Below are positions 8,002-15,050 of a DNA stretch of 53,223 nucleotides, one piece after another. Positions within the stretch are counted from its first letter, which is position 1, and each line of letters starts with the position of its first letter. This DNA is from Syntrophaceae bacterium UBA1062 (GTDB lineage: Bacteria > Desulfobacterota > Desulfomonilia > UBA1062): contig DCDF01000112.1 of NCBI GenBank assembly GCA_002316295.1, positions 1 through 53,223 of the forward strand, written 5' to 3'. Both the position numbers and the translations under genes were made by a program. Under the pieces are notes generated by a model, which was not told the DNA's origin, searched no databases, and worked only from the letters and a program-made list of their open reading frames with translations.

Positions 8002-8330
8002 GATGAGGCCCCTGCCGCAGGAATGGAGTTCTCACCGCCGAAATCATCCCTTTCGCGGGCGGGGATGGCGGGGTCGGTGAAGGCGTTACGGGCGACAGTG
8101 AACAGGAGCGCAAGAGACAATTCGTGCGAATGATAGCGCTCCATGTATCGGGTGACGCTCTCCTGCAGGATATCATACGCAGGGTCCGCATCCCCTGCCA
8201 TGCGCATCAGGGAGGAAAACAGTCTGTTCCCGTTCGCCTCGAATATGGTCTCTATCGTATGCACGGCGCACGCATAACGCAGAACCGGCAGGGTGGTTGC
8301 CGGATAATCCTTCAAAAAATATTTCCGCAA
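7998..8330 (-). CDS. Sigma-70 (ECF-like) region 2 only protein or remnant
   Basis: Up to 110 aa from a TTG at 8330; the true start is uncertain because no clear ribosome site is seen, and a GTG inside (at VHTIETIFEA) is an alternative. Residues about 30-90 read like ECF sigma region 2: a helix with NRLFSSLMRMAGD, then AYDILQESVTRYMERY (the core-binding 2.2 helix normally reads D.AEDLLQE), then LLFTVARNAFTD (the 2.4 helix normally reads LF.IARN...D). Region 4, which binds the -35 element, is absent here and in the other minus-strand frames downstream. The ATGA overlap with the next ORF suggests the short end is natural; simple truncation is the alternative. Confidence 0.45.
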   Translation of the reverse strand: MRKYFLKDYPATTLPVLRYACAVHTIETIFEANGNRLFSSLMRMAGDADPAYDILQESVTRYMERYHSHELSLALLFTVARNAFTDPAIPARERDDFGGENSIPAAGASS

Positions 8331-8516
8331 ATCCGTCTCGTCGCAGGTTCGCTATGAGGAGGATTTGAAAGATTATTTTCTCATATATCATCCTCGATCC
8401 GCCGTGAAGATCCGGTCTTTCCGGTTGATTCCTTGCTCCCTATTCAGTATGAGAGAGAGAAAATACATTCGTGCTGCAACTGCCGAGAGGATTGCCAACA
8501 CGGAAGGAGAAAATGG

Positions 8517-8831
8517 ATGCTCGAAGTAACCGAGAAGGCTTTGCTGAAGTTCAAAGAATTTTTCGAAACCCGCAAGGAGATAGAACCGCTGCGGGTCGTG
8601 GTCGCGGGAGTCGGTTGAAGCGGCCCCACACTGGGGCTGGCTCTGGATGGGCCGACAGAAACCGACGAAGTTATCGAGACAGGCGGTTTTACCTACATCA
8701 TTGAAAAGAAACTGCTGGAGCAGGCCCAGCCTATCCGTATAGACTATGTTTCAAACGCGATGGGCGAGGGTTTCATCATCACCTCGAGCCTGACCAAAAA
8801 AGGCGACTGCGGCGGCTGTACCAGCTGCTAG
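8517..8831 (+). CDS. HesB/IscA-like selenoprotein (in-frame UGA at 8616-8618 read as Sec)
   Basis: 104 aa from ATG 8517, behind GGAAGGAG. The frame runs through a TGA at codon 34 and continues with uninterrupted IscA/HesB homology: before it RVVVAGVG, after it SGPTLGLALDGPTE, then the GFTYIIEKKLLEQ and IDYVSNAMGEGF segments, ending in CGGCTSC. In the cysteine versions of this family the UGA position is the first conserved Cys of GVGCSGP. HesB-like selenoproteins are known in deltaproteobacteria. A hairpin directly after the UGA fits a bacterial SECIS. IscA/HesB proteins bind Fe-S clusters or iron; what Sec adds is not established. Standard ORF callers would truncate this gene at codon 33. Confidence 0.88.
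8619..8642 (+). promoter_or_regulatory. Putative bacterial SECIS hairpin
   Basis: Immediately 3' of the UGA: GCCCCA (8623-8628) pairs with TGGGGC (8632-8637) across a CAC loop, and AGC (8619-8621) with GCT (8640-8642) below a small bulge. Position right after the UGA is as required for SelB-dependent recoding; the loop is short and SelB recognition is not proven. Confidence 0.6.
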
Positions 8832-8846
8832 CGATCATCGTACGGC

Positions 8847-8898
8847 GCATGGCCGGAAGGGGCGTTTCCTTTCCGGCCATGCACCGCATCCGGTTTTT
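8847..8898 (+). terminator. Rho-independent terminator after the selenoprotein gene
   Basis: GCATGGCCGGAA (8847-8858) pairs perfectly with TTCCGGCCATGC (8871-8882); a T-tract follows at about 8893-8899. Confidence 0.75.
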
Positions 8899-8931
8899 TA
8901 GAAAAAGCGCTTTTCTTTCGATATCCCCCAA

Positions 8932-8947
8932 ACCCCTGATCAGGGGT
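8932..8947. repeat. 16-bp perfect palindrome downstream of cheX copy 1
   Basis: ACCCCTGATCAGGGGT is exactly self-complementary and lies 12 nt past the stop of the leftward cheX gene. It may help end that transcript or be a protein-binding site. Confidence 0.4.
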
Positions 8948-8959
8948 GCGCTCATTTTC

Positions 8960-9418
8960 TTATTCGAAACAGACTTCAAAAGTGAAATCACCGTTTTCCG
9001 TATGAAAGGGGACGGCGATGACCGGATGGGAGGTCATGTGAGTAATGACATGGTTTTTCCCGGTGATCACGGAAGGGATGGCCCCGGACATCATTCTGCC
9101 CATGGCCGCGAGTCTCTGCCTGCCGTTTCCGGAGACGATGTTCAAAATCTCTCCGACAGCATCCTTGACATCCTCATTGATCTCGGTGAGTTCTTCTCCG
9201 AACATCTTGGAGACAATCGTCAGTATGCATCTCTTGGTGAATGTCACCGAAATCGTCCCCTTGGTGTCGCCGCTCAGGCCGACTACACCGGAGACGTCCC
9301 CCTGGGCCACGGGGCTTTTTTTCAGATACGGCGTTCCTACGTGAGCCTCGGTGAAGGCAAGGGACGCCAGTACGTTGATTGTTGCATCGATGAATGGATT
9401 TACCAGTTCTACGTCCAT
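8960..9418 (-). CDS. cheX: CheX-family phosphatase-like protein, copy 1
   Basis: 152 aa. The start was set at ATG 9418 because it aligns with the paralogue at 10736 and has a purine-rich site (AGAAGAAAG); an upstream in-frame ATG at 9439 is less likely. The CheX fold is seen from MDVELVNPFIDATINVL through the catalytic helix DAVGEILNI, where E90 and N93 give the E-x-x-N motif used by CheX/CheC/FliY to dephosphorylate CheY-P. No other chemotaxis gene is in the window, so the partner response regulator is unknown. Confidence 0.85.
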   Translation of the reverse strand: MDVELVNPFIDATINVLASLAFTEAHVGTPYLKKSPVAQGDVSGVVGLSGDTKGTISVTFTKRCILTIVSKMFGEELTEINEDVKDAVGEILNIVSGNGRQRLAAMGRMMSGAIPSVITGKNHVITHMTSHPVIAVPFHTENGDFTFEVCFE

Positions 9419-9516
9419 GCTTTCTTCTCTGCAGAGCATCTGCAGTTTATTATTCAGTGTGCGCTATCGGCAAACGCAAGGCGGGTGTTGAGAAAAAAAT
9501 GAAACACATTCGATGC

Positions 9517-10200
9517 TTATCGGCAAGAGGGTGAAAAGCTCCGGGTCTGGCCGGTCAGCCCCGGTACACACAGGGCATACGCAGCGATGCCGAACGCGAC
9601 CGCGGCGTTGAGACAGGATTTGGATCCCGCCATAGGGATATGGATGATGCGCTCGCACAGCTCCAGAACAGCCGGATCCACTCCGGACACCTCATTTCCC
9701 ACAACGAGCACCAGAGGAGGCCCGGGGACGTCGGAAACCGTGTCCGACAGGGGCACCGAACCCGGCCCACCCTCCAGGGCCCACAGCCGCCTGCCAGACT
9801 TTCTGAGAAATATCGCGGCCTCGAGGCCGTTTCTCCATCGGCTCCATTCTACTGCGTCCTGCGCACCCAGTGCGGTCTTTGCGAGCCGGGGGTTTTCGGG
9901 CGTGGGCGTCATGCCGCAGAGATAGAGGCGGCCTATTCCCGCTCCGTCGGAAGACCTGAACATGGAGCCCACATTGTAGATGCTCCTGATGTTGTCCAGC
10001 ATCGCCTCAATGCGGGTGCTGCCGCCGGCCGCCGGAGCGGTCGGCACCCCGCGTTCCTCATACTCACGTGTGGCCCTCCGCGTGGGAGAGCCGCACAGCG
10101 GGCACCGGGGCTCATCGCCGCGTCGTGCGACCACAGGGAATCGCATCATGCACGACGCATCGGTGCACTCTCTGATGACATGCCGGACATGTTCCTTCAC
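9517..10200 (-). CDS. TrmH/SpoU-family RNA 2'-O-methyltransferase with N-terminal zinc ribbon
   Basis: 227 aa from a GTG at 10200. Residues about 10-45 carry two Cys pairs (CTDASC and CPLC), probably a zinc ribbon. From residue about 65 the SPOUT domain shows motif 1 (NIRSIYNVGSMFRSSDGAG), motif 2 (VLVVGNEVSGVDP) and motif 3 (IPMAGSKSCLNAAVAFGIAAYAL), the trefoil-knot AdoMet site. The family methylates ribose 2'-OH in rRNA or tRNA; the target is unknown. It sits between the two cheX copies. The start has no good ribosome site. Confidence 0.85.
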   Translation of the reverse strand: MKEHVRHVIRECTDASCMMRFPVVARRGDEPRCPLCGSPTRRATREYEERGVPTAPAAGGSTRIEAMLDNIRSIYNVGSMFRSSDGAGIGRLYLCGMTPTPENPRLAKTALGAQDAVEWSRWRNGLEAAIFLRKSGRRLWALEGGPGSVPLSDTVSDVPGPPLVLVVGNEVSGVDPAVLELCERIIHIPMAGSKSCLNAAVAFGIAAYALCVPGLTGQTRSFSPSCR

Positions 10201-10271
10201 GGGTACTGAATTACCACAGAGAAAAGCGTCCGGGCAAACGGATCGTGGGAACGAGCAGCGACGGCGGGGCG

Positions 10272-10736
10272 CTACTGGTCCTCGATGCAGATCTCGATGG
10301 TGAACTGGCCGCTGTCTGTCTCGAAAGGAACGGCGATGATGGGCTGCCTGGTGATATGGGTGATGGTATGGTTCTTCCCGGCAATCACGGTGGGAATGGC
10401 CCCCTTGAGCACCCGCCCCTGGGTTTCGAGCTTCTGTCTGGCCTGGCCGGAAATGATATTGAGGATCTCTCCAACGGCATCCCTGACCTCCTCGTTGATC
10501 TCGGTGACTTGTTCGCCGAACATGCTGCTCACAATGGAGAGGATGCTGTCCTCGGTGAAGCTCACCGATATCGTTCCCCGCGCTTCTCCGATCAGGCCGA
10601 CGATGCCGGTCACATCGCCCCGGGCGATGTTGTCTTTCTTGAGAAAGGGCTTTCCTGCGGTGGCCTTTGTAAACGCCATGCTCGAGAGCACATGAAGAGT
10701 CGCCTCAATAAACGGATTCACCAGTTTTACATCCAT
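10272..10736 (-). CDS. cheX: CheX-family phosphatase-like protein, copy 2
   Basis: 154 aa, collinear and highly similar to the copy at 8960-9418 (both start MDV-LVNPFI and share DAVGEILNI with E90 and N93). The two clearly derive from a duplication, with the SpoU gene between them. The catalytic E-x-x-N pair is intact in both, so neither looks dead. Differences are concentrated in surface positions and the C-terminus. Confidence 0.85.
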   Translation of the reverse strand: MDVKLVNPFIEATLHVLSSMAFTKATAGKPFLKKDNIARGDVTGIVGLIGEARGTISVSFTEDSILSIVSSMFGEQVTEINEEVRDAVGEILNIISGQARQKLETQGRVLKGAIPTVIAGKNHTITHITRQPIIAVPFETDSGQFTIEICIEDQ

Positions 10737-10886
10737 GCCGTCCTCTCAGTCGTCTATCGATGATTTCGTTCGTACAGGTCGCTGTGGTATCTATCGGCCG
10801 GTGCCCCGGACAAAATTAACGCGGGTGTGATCCGGCTCATGAAAAATCGGCTCGGGCCCCGATTGATGGCGCTGCTCCGCGCCTGT

Positions 10887-11834
10887 CTATCCCCGGTCGG
10901 GAACCGTGAGAATTTCTTCTCCGGCCTGGTTTTCCACCTGTCCGGGCCTGGTCCCGAAGCGCAGCCTCCACAGCTGGGATACGAGCATGCCAAGCAGCAT
11001 GAGCGTGCAGCCGAGGAACTGGCGCGGGGTGAGATGCTCGTCCAGAAGCAGCCATCCTCCCAGCGCGGCGAAGACCGCTTCGAGACTCATGAGGATCGCG
11101 GCGTGGGAACTGGGGGCATCCTTCTGGCCCACCACCTGAAGGGTATACGCGACTCCGACGGACAGGATCCCGCCATAGAGAATGGGGATTATCCCATCGA
11201 TGATGGATTCCAGCGCGATCACCTCGATGACGCCTGCGACTGCGAGACTTGAGCCGGCGCAGGCGACATACTGGAAGAAGGCGAGGCGGAAGGAATCCAT
11301 TTTCGGCGAGCACCATCCGATGATGAGCACGTGAGCCGCCCAGAAGAGCGAGCCGACAAGAACCAGGAGGTCGCCCGGCGAGATTACGAGTCCGCTGGTG
11401 ACACTGAGAAGGTAGAGACCGGCCACGGCCAGCACGGCGCCTATCCAGGTGCCCCGGTCGGTCCGCTGCCCGAGGATGATTCCCAGGATCGGGACGATGA
11501 CTACATAGAGTCCGGTGATGAAGCCGGCGTTTCCGGCCGTCGTGTGTACGAGCCCCGCCTGCTGGAGCGAGGAGCCGGCGAAGAGCACCAGCCCTGCAAG
11601 CAGACCGCCCAAGAGGGTCTCTTTCCTGGTGGCCGGCACGGCGGGCCTTGCCGCCCCGAGCTTCCGGTATACGATCAGGGGGAGCAGAAACAGGGCGCCG
11701 AGGGCGAAGCGGACGCCGTTGAATGTGAAGGGGCCCACATAATCCATCCCCACACGCTGGGCAACAAAGGCAAAGCCCCAGATCAGCGCTGTGATGAAGA
11801 GCAGCACATCCGATTTCGCTGTCCGCAGGTTCAT
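10887..11834 (-). CDS. EamA-family (DMT superfamily) transporter
   Basis: About 315 aa with ten predicted membrane helices in two EamA repeats; typical pieces are ALIWGFAFVAQRVGMDYVGP in the first helices and SLEAVFAALGGWLLLDEHLT near the end. ATG 11834 is preferred over a GTG at 11849 because AAAGGTGG lies at the right distance from it. DMT transporters export or import metabolites and amino acids; the substrate cannot be read from sequence. The C-terminal tail is polar and cytoplasmic. Confidence 0.85.
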   Translation of the reverse strand: MNLRTAKSDVLLFITALIWGFAFVAQRVGMDYVGPFTFNGVRFALGALFLLPLIVYRKLGAARPAVPATRKETLLGGLLAGLVLFAGSSLQQAGLVHTTAGNAGFITGLYVVIVPILGIILGQRTDRGTWIGAVLAVAGLYLLSVTSGLVISPGDLLVLVGSLFWAAHVLIIGWCSPKMDSFRLAFFQYVACAGSSLAVAGVIEVIALESIIDGIIPILYGGILSVGVAYTLQVVGQKDAPSSHAAILMSLEAVFAALGGWLLLDEHLTPRQFLGCTLMLLGMLVSQLWRLRFGTRPGQVENQAGEEILTVPDRG

Positions 11835-12025
11835 GGGCGAAGATACCACCTTTCGCTGTTGGAATCGGGGCGCGGCAGCCCTGCAGCCGGCGCTCGCGCG
11901 CTGTTGCGATTTTGTCGCACCTGTATTAGCTCATTTTCCCGGAAAAAGGAATGTGTGTTTCCATGGATACCGCAATGACCGGAAGGATCGCGGCTGCAGC
12001 CGGAAGCCTTTGGAGATGCCCCTGC

Positions 12026-12433
12026 TCACAAACCTTTCCGCCTGGCCTCTTCGACGGCCGCTGCCAGGCCGGGCAAGAGTGATATGGGGGATATCCTGCG
12101 GGCTACTGTCTCTACCGCCTGCTCGAAAGGGTAGCCCAACCTCAAGCAGAGATATGCGATGACGACCGACGGGGGGCGGCTGATTCCCTGTCCGGCAAAG
12201 ACCAGGACCTTTCCCGCGCCGGCTTCAGCCGTACGGTGGATCCATTCCACGGCATCGGCCAGCTGCTCGGGCGGCACGACGGCAGCATCGACGATGGGCA
12301 CCTTATGATAGGGGAGCTTGGGAGAGGTCAGATTCCGCTCCCGCGCCACGCACAAAAGCGCCGAGATGCCCGGAGAAGGGCTCAGGGCCTCCTCGTACTC
12401 GCCGACAGCAACATGTTCCAGTATGATGTGCAT
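12026..12433 (-). CDS. Dual-specificity-phosphatase-like protein lacking the catalytic Cys
   Basis: 135 aa with a GGGAGGAG ribosome site. The fold matches small dual-specificity phosphatases: an N-terminal strand pair, ISALLCVARE, a VPIVDAAV segment holding the general-acid-type Asp49, and a P-loop region before a SVVIAYL helix. The P-loop reads VFAGQGISRP, where the family has HC-x-x-G-x-x-R-S. Phe79 replaces His and Ala80 replaces the nucleophilic Cys, while Arg86 is kept. It should therefore bind a phosphate group without hydrolysing it, like a pseudophosphatase. It is probably the last gene of the aconitase-gltX-ECF-MBL unit. Confidence 0.7.
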   Translation of the reverse strand: MHIILEHVAVGEYEEALSPSPGISALLCVARERNLTSPKLPYHKVPIVDAAVVPPEQLADAVEWIHRTAEAGAGKVLVFAGQGISRPPSVVIAYLCLRLGYPFEQAVETVARRISPISLLPGLAAAVEEARRKGL

Positions 12434-12495
12434 GCTTCTCCTCCCGGGGACGCCTGCTTGTTATGCTCACTCCCCGACAGAATGGACGGGCCCGC

Positions 12496-13125
12496 TTATC
12501 GAATGGATTCCGCAATGCGTCTGAGCGAGGGGCCGATCTCCTTCAGCGTTGCGGTGTATCTGCCCCCATAGTAATGCCCGGGCCAGATGCGGGTGTCTTC
12601 CGGCAGCGCGAGGATCCTCTCGATGCTCTGTCTGATGTCGGAGAGGCTCCCGCCCGGAATGTCAGTACGTCCGATCCCCTCGACGAAGATTGTGTCGCCG
12701 GTGATGAGGTTCCCCGGCCAGAAGAGGCAGATGGAGCCGGGGGAATGTCCGGGCGTGTGCATCACCCGGATGGTTGTCCGGCCGAGGGAGAGCATGGTCC
12801 CTTCGCTGAGGGTGAAGGATATCTTCGGGGGGATGCGCGCGGTGAAGAGGGCTGACAGGGAAGAGCTCGCCATCCGGTGGAAAAACCCGCTGTCTCCGGA
12901 ATGGGCGAGGATGGGCGTCCTGTCGGCGAAGAGATGGTTTCCCATGGTGTGGTCCGGGTGGATATGGGTGTTCACGACTGTCTTGACACGCAGAGCCTTC
13001 AGGTCGATATGGTCGCCCATGCCGGCCGGCGGGTCGATGACGACGCTTTCTTGAGTCACTGGGTCGGTGAGGACATAGCTCAGCAGGGCAAAGGACTCGC
13101 TGGCGATCTGTTTGATGTTCAGCAT
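12496..13125 (-). CDS. MBL-fold metallohydrolase (glyoxalase II-like)
   Basis: 209 aa. It contains the metallo-beta-lactamase signature THIHPDHTMGN (H-x-H-x-D-H, residues about 53-58), the downstream His in MHTPGHSPGS, the bridging Asp in LITGDTIF and the final His in IWPGHYYGG, giving a complete binuclear metal site. The family includes hydroxyacylglutathione hydrolases and persulfide dioxygenase-like enzymes; the length and TPGHSPGS motif fit the glyoxalase-II group, but the substrate is unknown. It lies 12 nt downstream of the ECF S-component gene. Confidence 0.85.
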   Translation of the reverse strand: MLNIKQIASESFALLSYVLTDPVTQESVVIDPPAGMGDHIDLKALRVKTVVNTHIHPDHTMGNHLFADRTPILAHSGDSGFFHRMASSSLSALFTARIPPKISFTLSEGTMLSLGRTTIRVMHTPGHSPGSICLFWPGNLITGDTIFVEGIGRTDIPGGSLSDIRQSIERILALPEDTRIWPGHYYGGRYTATLKEIGPSLRRIAESIR

Positions 13126-13137
13126 CGGAGGCGGCCC

Positions 13138-13644
13138 TCATGCCCCGGCGGTGGAGATGATCTTCCGAAAGAGCGGCATGAGCAGTGTTGCCAGCACGAC
13201 ACTGCCAAGCGCCTGGAGGATGTTGGCCGGCACCTCCGCCAGCGCCGCCTTCTGGTCGTACATGATAGTCTCGGCAACGAAGTAGCCGAGCACCATCCAT
13301 GCCGCGGCCAGTGCAAAGCTGATGACCTGGGAAAAGCTGATTCGGTCCTTGCTCACTCTGAGGACAGCGACCATGCCGGCTGCGATGAGGGCCTCGGTCC
13401 CCTTGATGACCAGGGTCCACAGCGCCCACTGGGGATATCCTCCCAAAATGTCGGCAAGGGCCGACCCGATGCCGCCTGCGATGAAGCCGCCCACAGGCCC
13501 GAAGAAGACGGCGGCCAGAAGGACCATGCTGTCGCCGAGGTTCATGTAGCCGTTGGTCTGGGGAATGGGTATCCGGACGATCATGGTGGCTACGGCAACA
13601 AGTGCGATGAAAAGTGCGAGAAGCGCGAACTCACGTATTCTCAC
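13138..13644 (-). CDS. ECF-type transporter S component
   Basis: 168 aa with five to six membrane helices and the segments RIPIPQTNGYMNLGDSMVLL and GPVGGFIAGGIGSALADILGG, as in the ECF S-component family around PF07155. S components bind a vitamin or related micronutrient and dock on a shared EcfAA'T module, which is not in this window. The substrate is not determined. It starts with GTG and overlaps the end of gltX by 14 bp, so translation is coupled. Confidence 0.8.
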   Translation of the reverse strand: MRIREFALLALFIALVAVATMIVRIPIPQTNGYMNLGDSMVLLAAVFFGPVGGFIAGGIGSALADILGGYPQWALWTLVIKGTEALIAAGMVAVLRVSKDRISFSQVISFALAAAWMVLGYFVAETIMYDQKAALAEVPANILQALGSVVLATLLMPLFRKIISTAGA

Positions 13645-15049
13645 TCTTCTGCTCCATATACGCTAAAGCCCTTTTCAGCCGGCCGACGGCCCTTTCCGTC
13701 CCGAGCGTGGCCAGGACCTCGAATATTCCCGGGGAGACGGTCTTGCCGGTCAGAGCCACCCGCATGGGCTGAGCCAGCACCTTGAATTTTATGCCCGTTT
13801 CATCCAGGAGCGACTTCACGGCTCCCTCGACAGCCGTCTTTTCGGAGAGATCGAGGTTCTCGATCCGTTCGATCAGCATCCGGAAGGGCTGCAGGAGCTC
13901 GGGCTTGAAGAACGATTCCTTCAGCTCCGCCGGAGGCTCGCGGTCGATGAAGTAGAAGTCGCCGAAGTCCACGATTTCTTCCAGTGTCTTTGTCCGTTCC
14001 CGGACATCCACAATCACCCGCCTGATATACGAATGATCGGGTACCGGGTACCCTCTGGCCGTGAGAAAATCGGGGAGGAGACGGGCGAGCCTGTCCGGAT
14101 CGCCGGTCTTGATGTAGTGGTGGTTGAGCCACAGAAGCTTTTCCGGGTTGAACACGGCCGCGCTCTTGCCCACATCACGGATGTCGAACAGATCGATGAG
14201 CTCCTGCCGAGAGAAGATCTCCTGGTCGCCGTGAGACCAGGAAAGCCTCACGAGGTAGTTGACCAGGGCCTCAGGGAGATAGCCCATGTCTTTATACGCG
14301 GTCACGGATGTGGCGCCGTGCCTCTTGGAGAGCCTGGTCTTGTCCGAGCCCAGAATCATGGGTACATGGGCGAAACAGGGCAGATCGAACTGAAGAGCCT
14401 CGTAGATCAGGACCTGTCTCGGGGTGTTGTTCACATGGTCGTCGCCTCTGATCACGTGTGTGATGTTCATCAGCGCGTCGTCGATGACCACCACCAGGTT
14501 GTAGGTGGGCATGCCGTCAGATCGCAGCAGGATGAAGTCGTCGAGCTCGGCGTTGTCAACCGAGATCCTGCCCTTGATCATGTCGTCGAACGATGTGAAG
14601 CCGGAAGAGGGCAGCGCCATGCGAACCACCCGGCCCGGTCCGGGGCCGAGCCCCTTGCTTCTGCAGGTCAGATCGTACTTCGGCTTCTCGCCCTTCTCCA
14701 GCGCCGTTTTTCGCTTCGCCTCCAGCTCTTCGGGGGTGCACTCGCACCAGTAGGCCTTGCCTTCGTCCAGGAGCTTCTGGACATACGAGCGGTAGATATC
14801 CAGGCGTTGCGACTGGTAAATCGGACCCTCGTCCCATTCCAGCCCCAGCCACTCCATGGCCTTGAGTATCTGGAGGCTCGATTCCTTGGTGGAGCGCTGA
14901 GCGTCGGTGTCCTCCACCCGCAGGATAAACGCGCCTCCTTCATGCCGGGCGTGGAGCCAGGAAAACAGAGCCGTCCGAGCGCCGCCGATATGGAGGTATC
15001 CGGTGGGGGAAGGGGCGAACCGTGTCCGTACCGTTCCGTCTTTCATCAT
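13631..15049 (-). CDS. gltX: Glutamyl-tRNA synthetase
   Basis: 472 aa class I aminoacyl-tRNA synthetase. The HIGH-type motif is seen in FAPSPTGYLHIGGARTALF, and the KMSKS-type loop as DKTRLSKRHGATSV. Both occur at the usual spacing, followed by the helical anticodon-binding domain. It charges tRNA-Glu (and possibly tRNA-Gln if the organism uses the amidotransferase route). It begins 1 nt after the aconitase stop, so its ribosome site lies inside the aconitase reading frame and the two are translated from one message. Confidence 0.95.
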   Translation of the reverse strand: MMKDGTVRTRFAPSPTGYLHIGGARTALFSWLHARHEGGAFILRVEDTDAQRSTKESSLQILKAMEWLGLEWDEGPIYQSQRLDIYRSYVQKLLDEGKAYWCECTPEELEAKRKTALEKGEKPKYDLTCRSKGLGPGPGRVVRMALPSSGFTSFDDMIKGRISVDNAELDDFILLRSDGMPTYNLVVVIDDALMNITHVIRGDDHVNNTPRQVLIYEALQFDLPCFAHVPMILGSDKTRLSKRHGATSVTAYKDMGYLPEALVNYLVRLSWSHGDQEIFSRQELIDLFDIRDVGKSAAVFNPEKLLWLNHHYIKTGDPDRLARLLPDFLTARGYPVPDHSYIRRVIVDVRERTKTLEEIVDFGDFYFIDREPPAELKESFFKPELLQPFRMLIERIENLDLSEKTAVEGAVKSLLDETGIKFKVLAQPMRVALTGKTVSPGIFEVLATLGTERAVGRLKRALAYMEQKSENT

Positions 15050-15050
15050 G

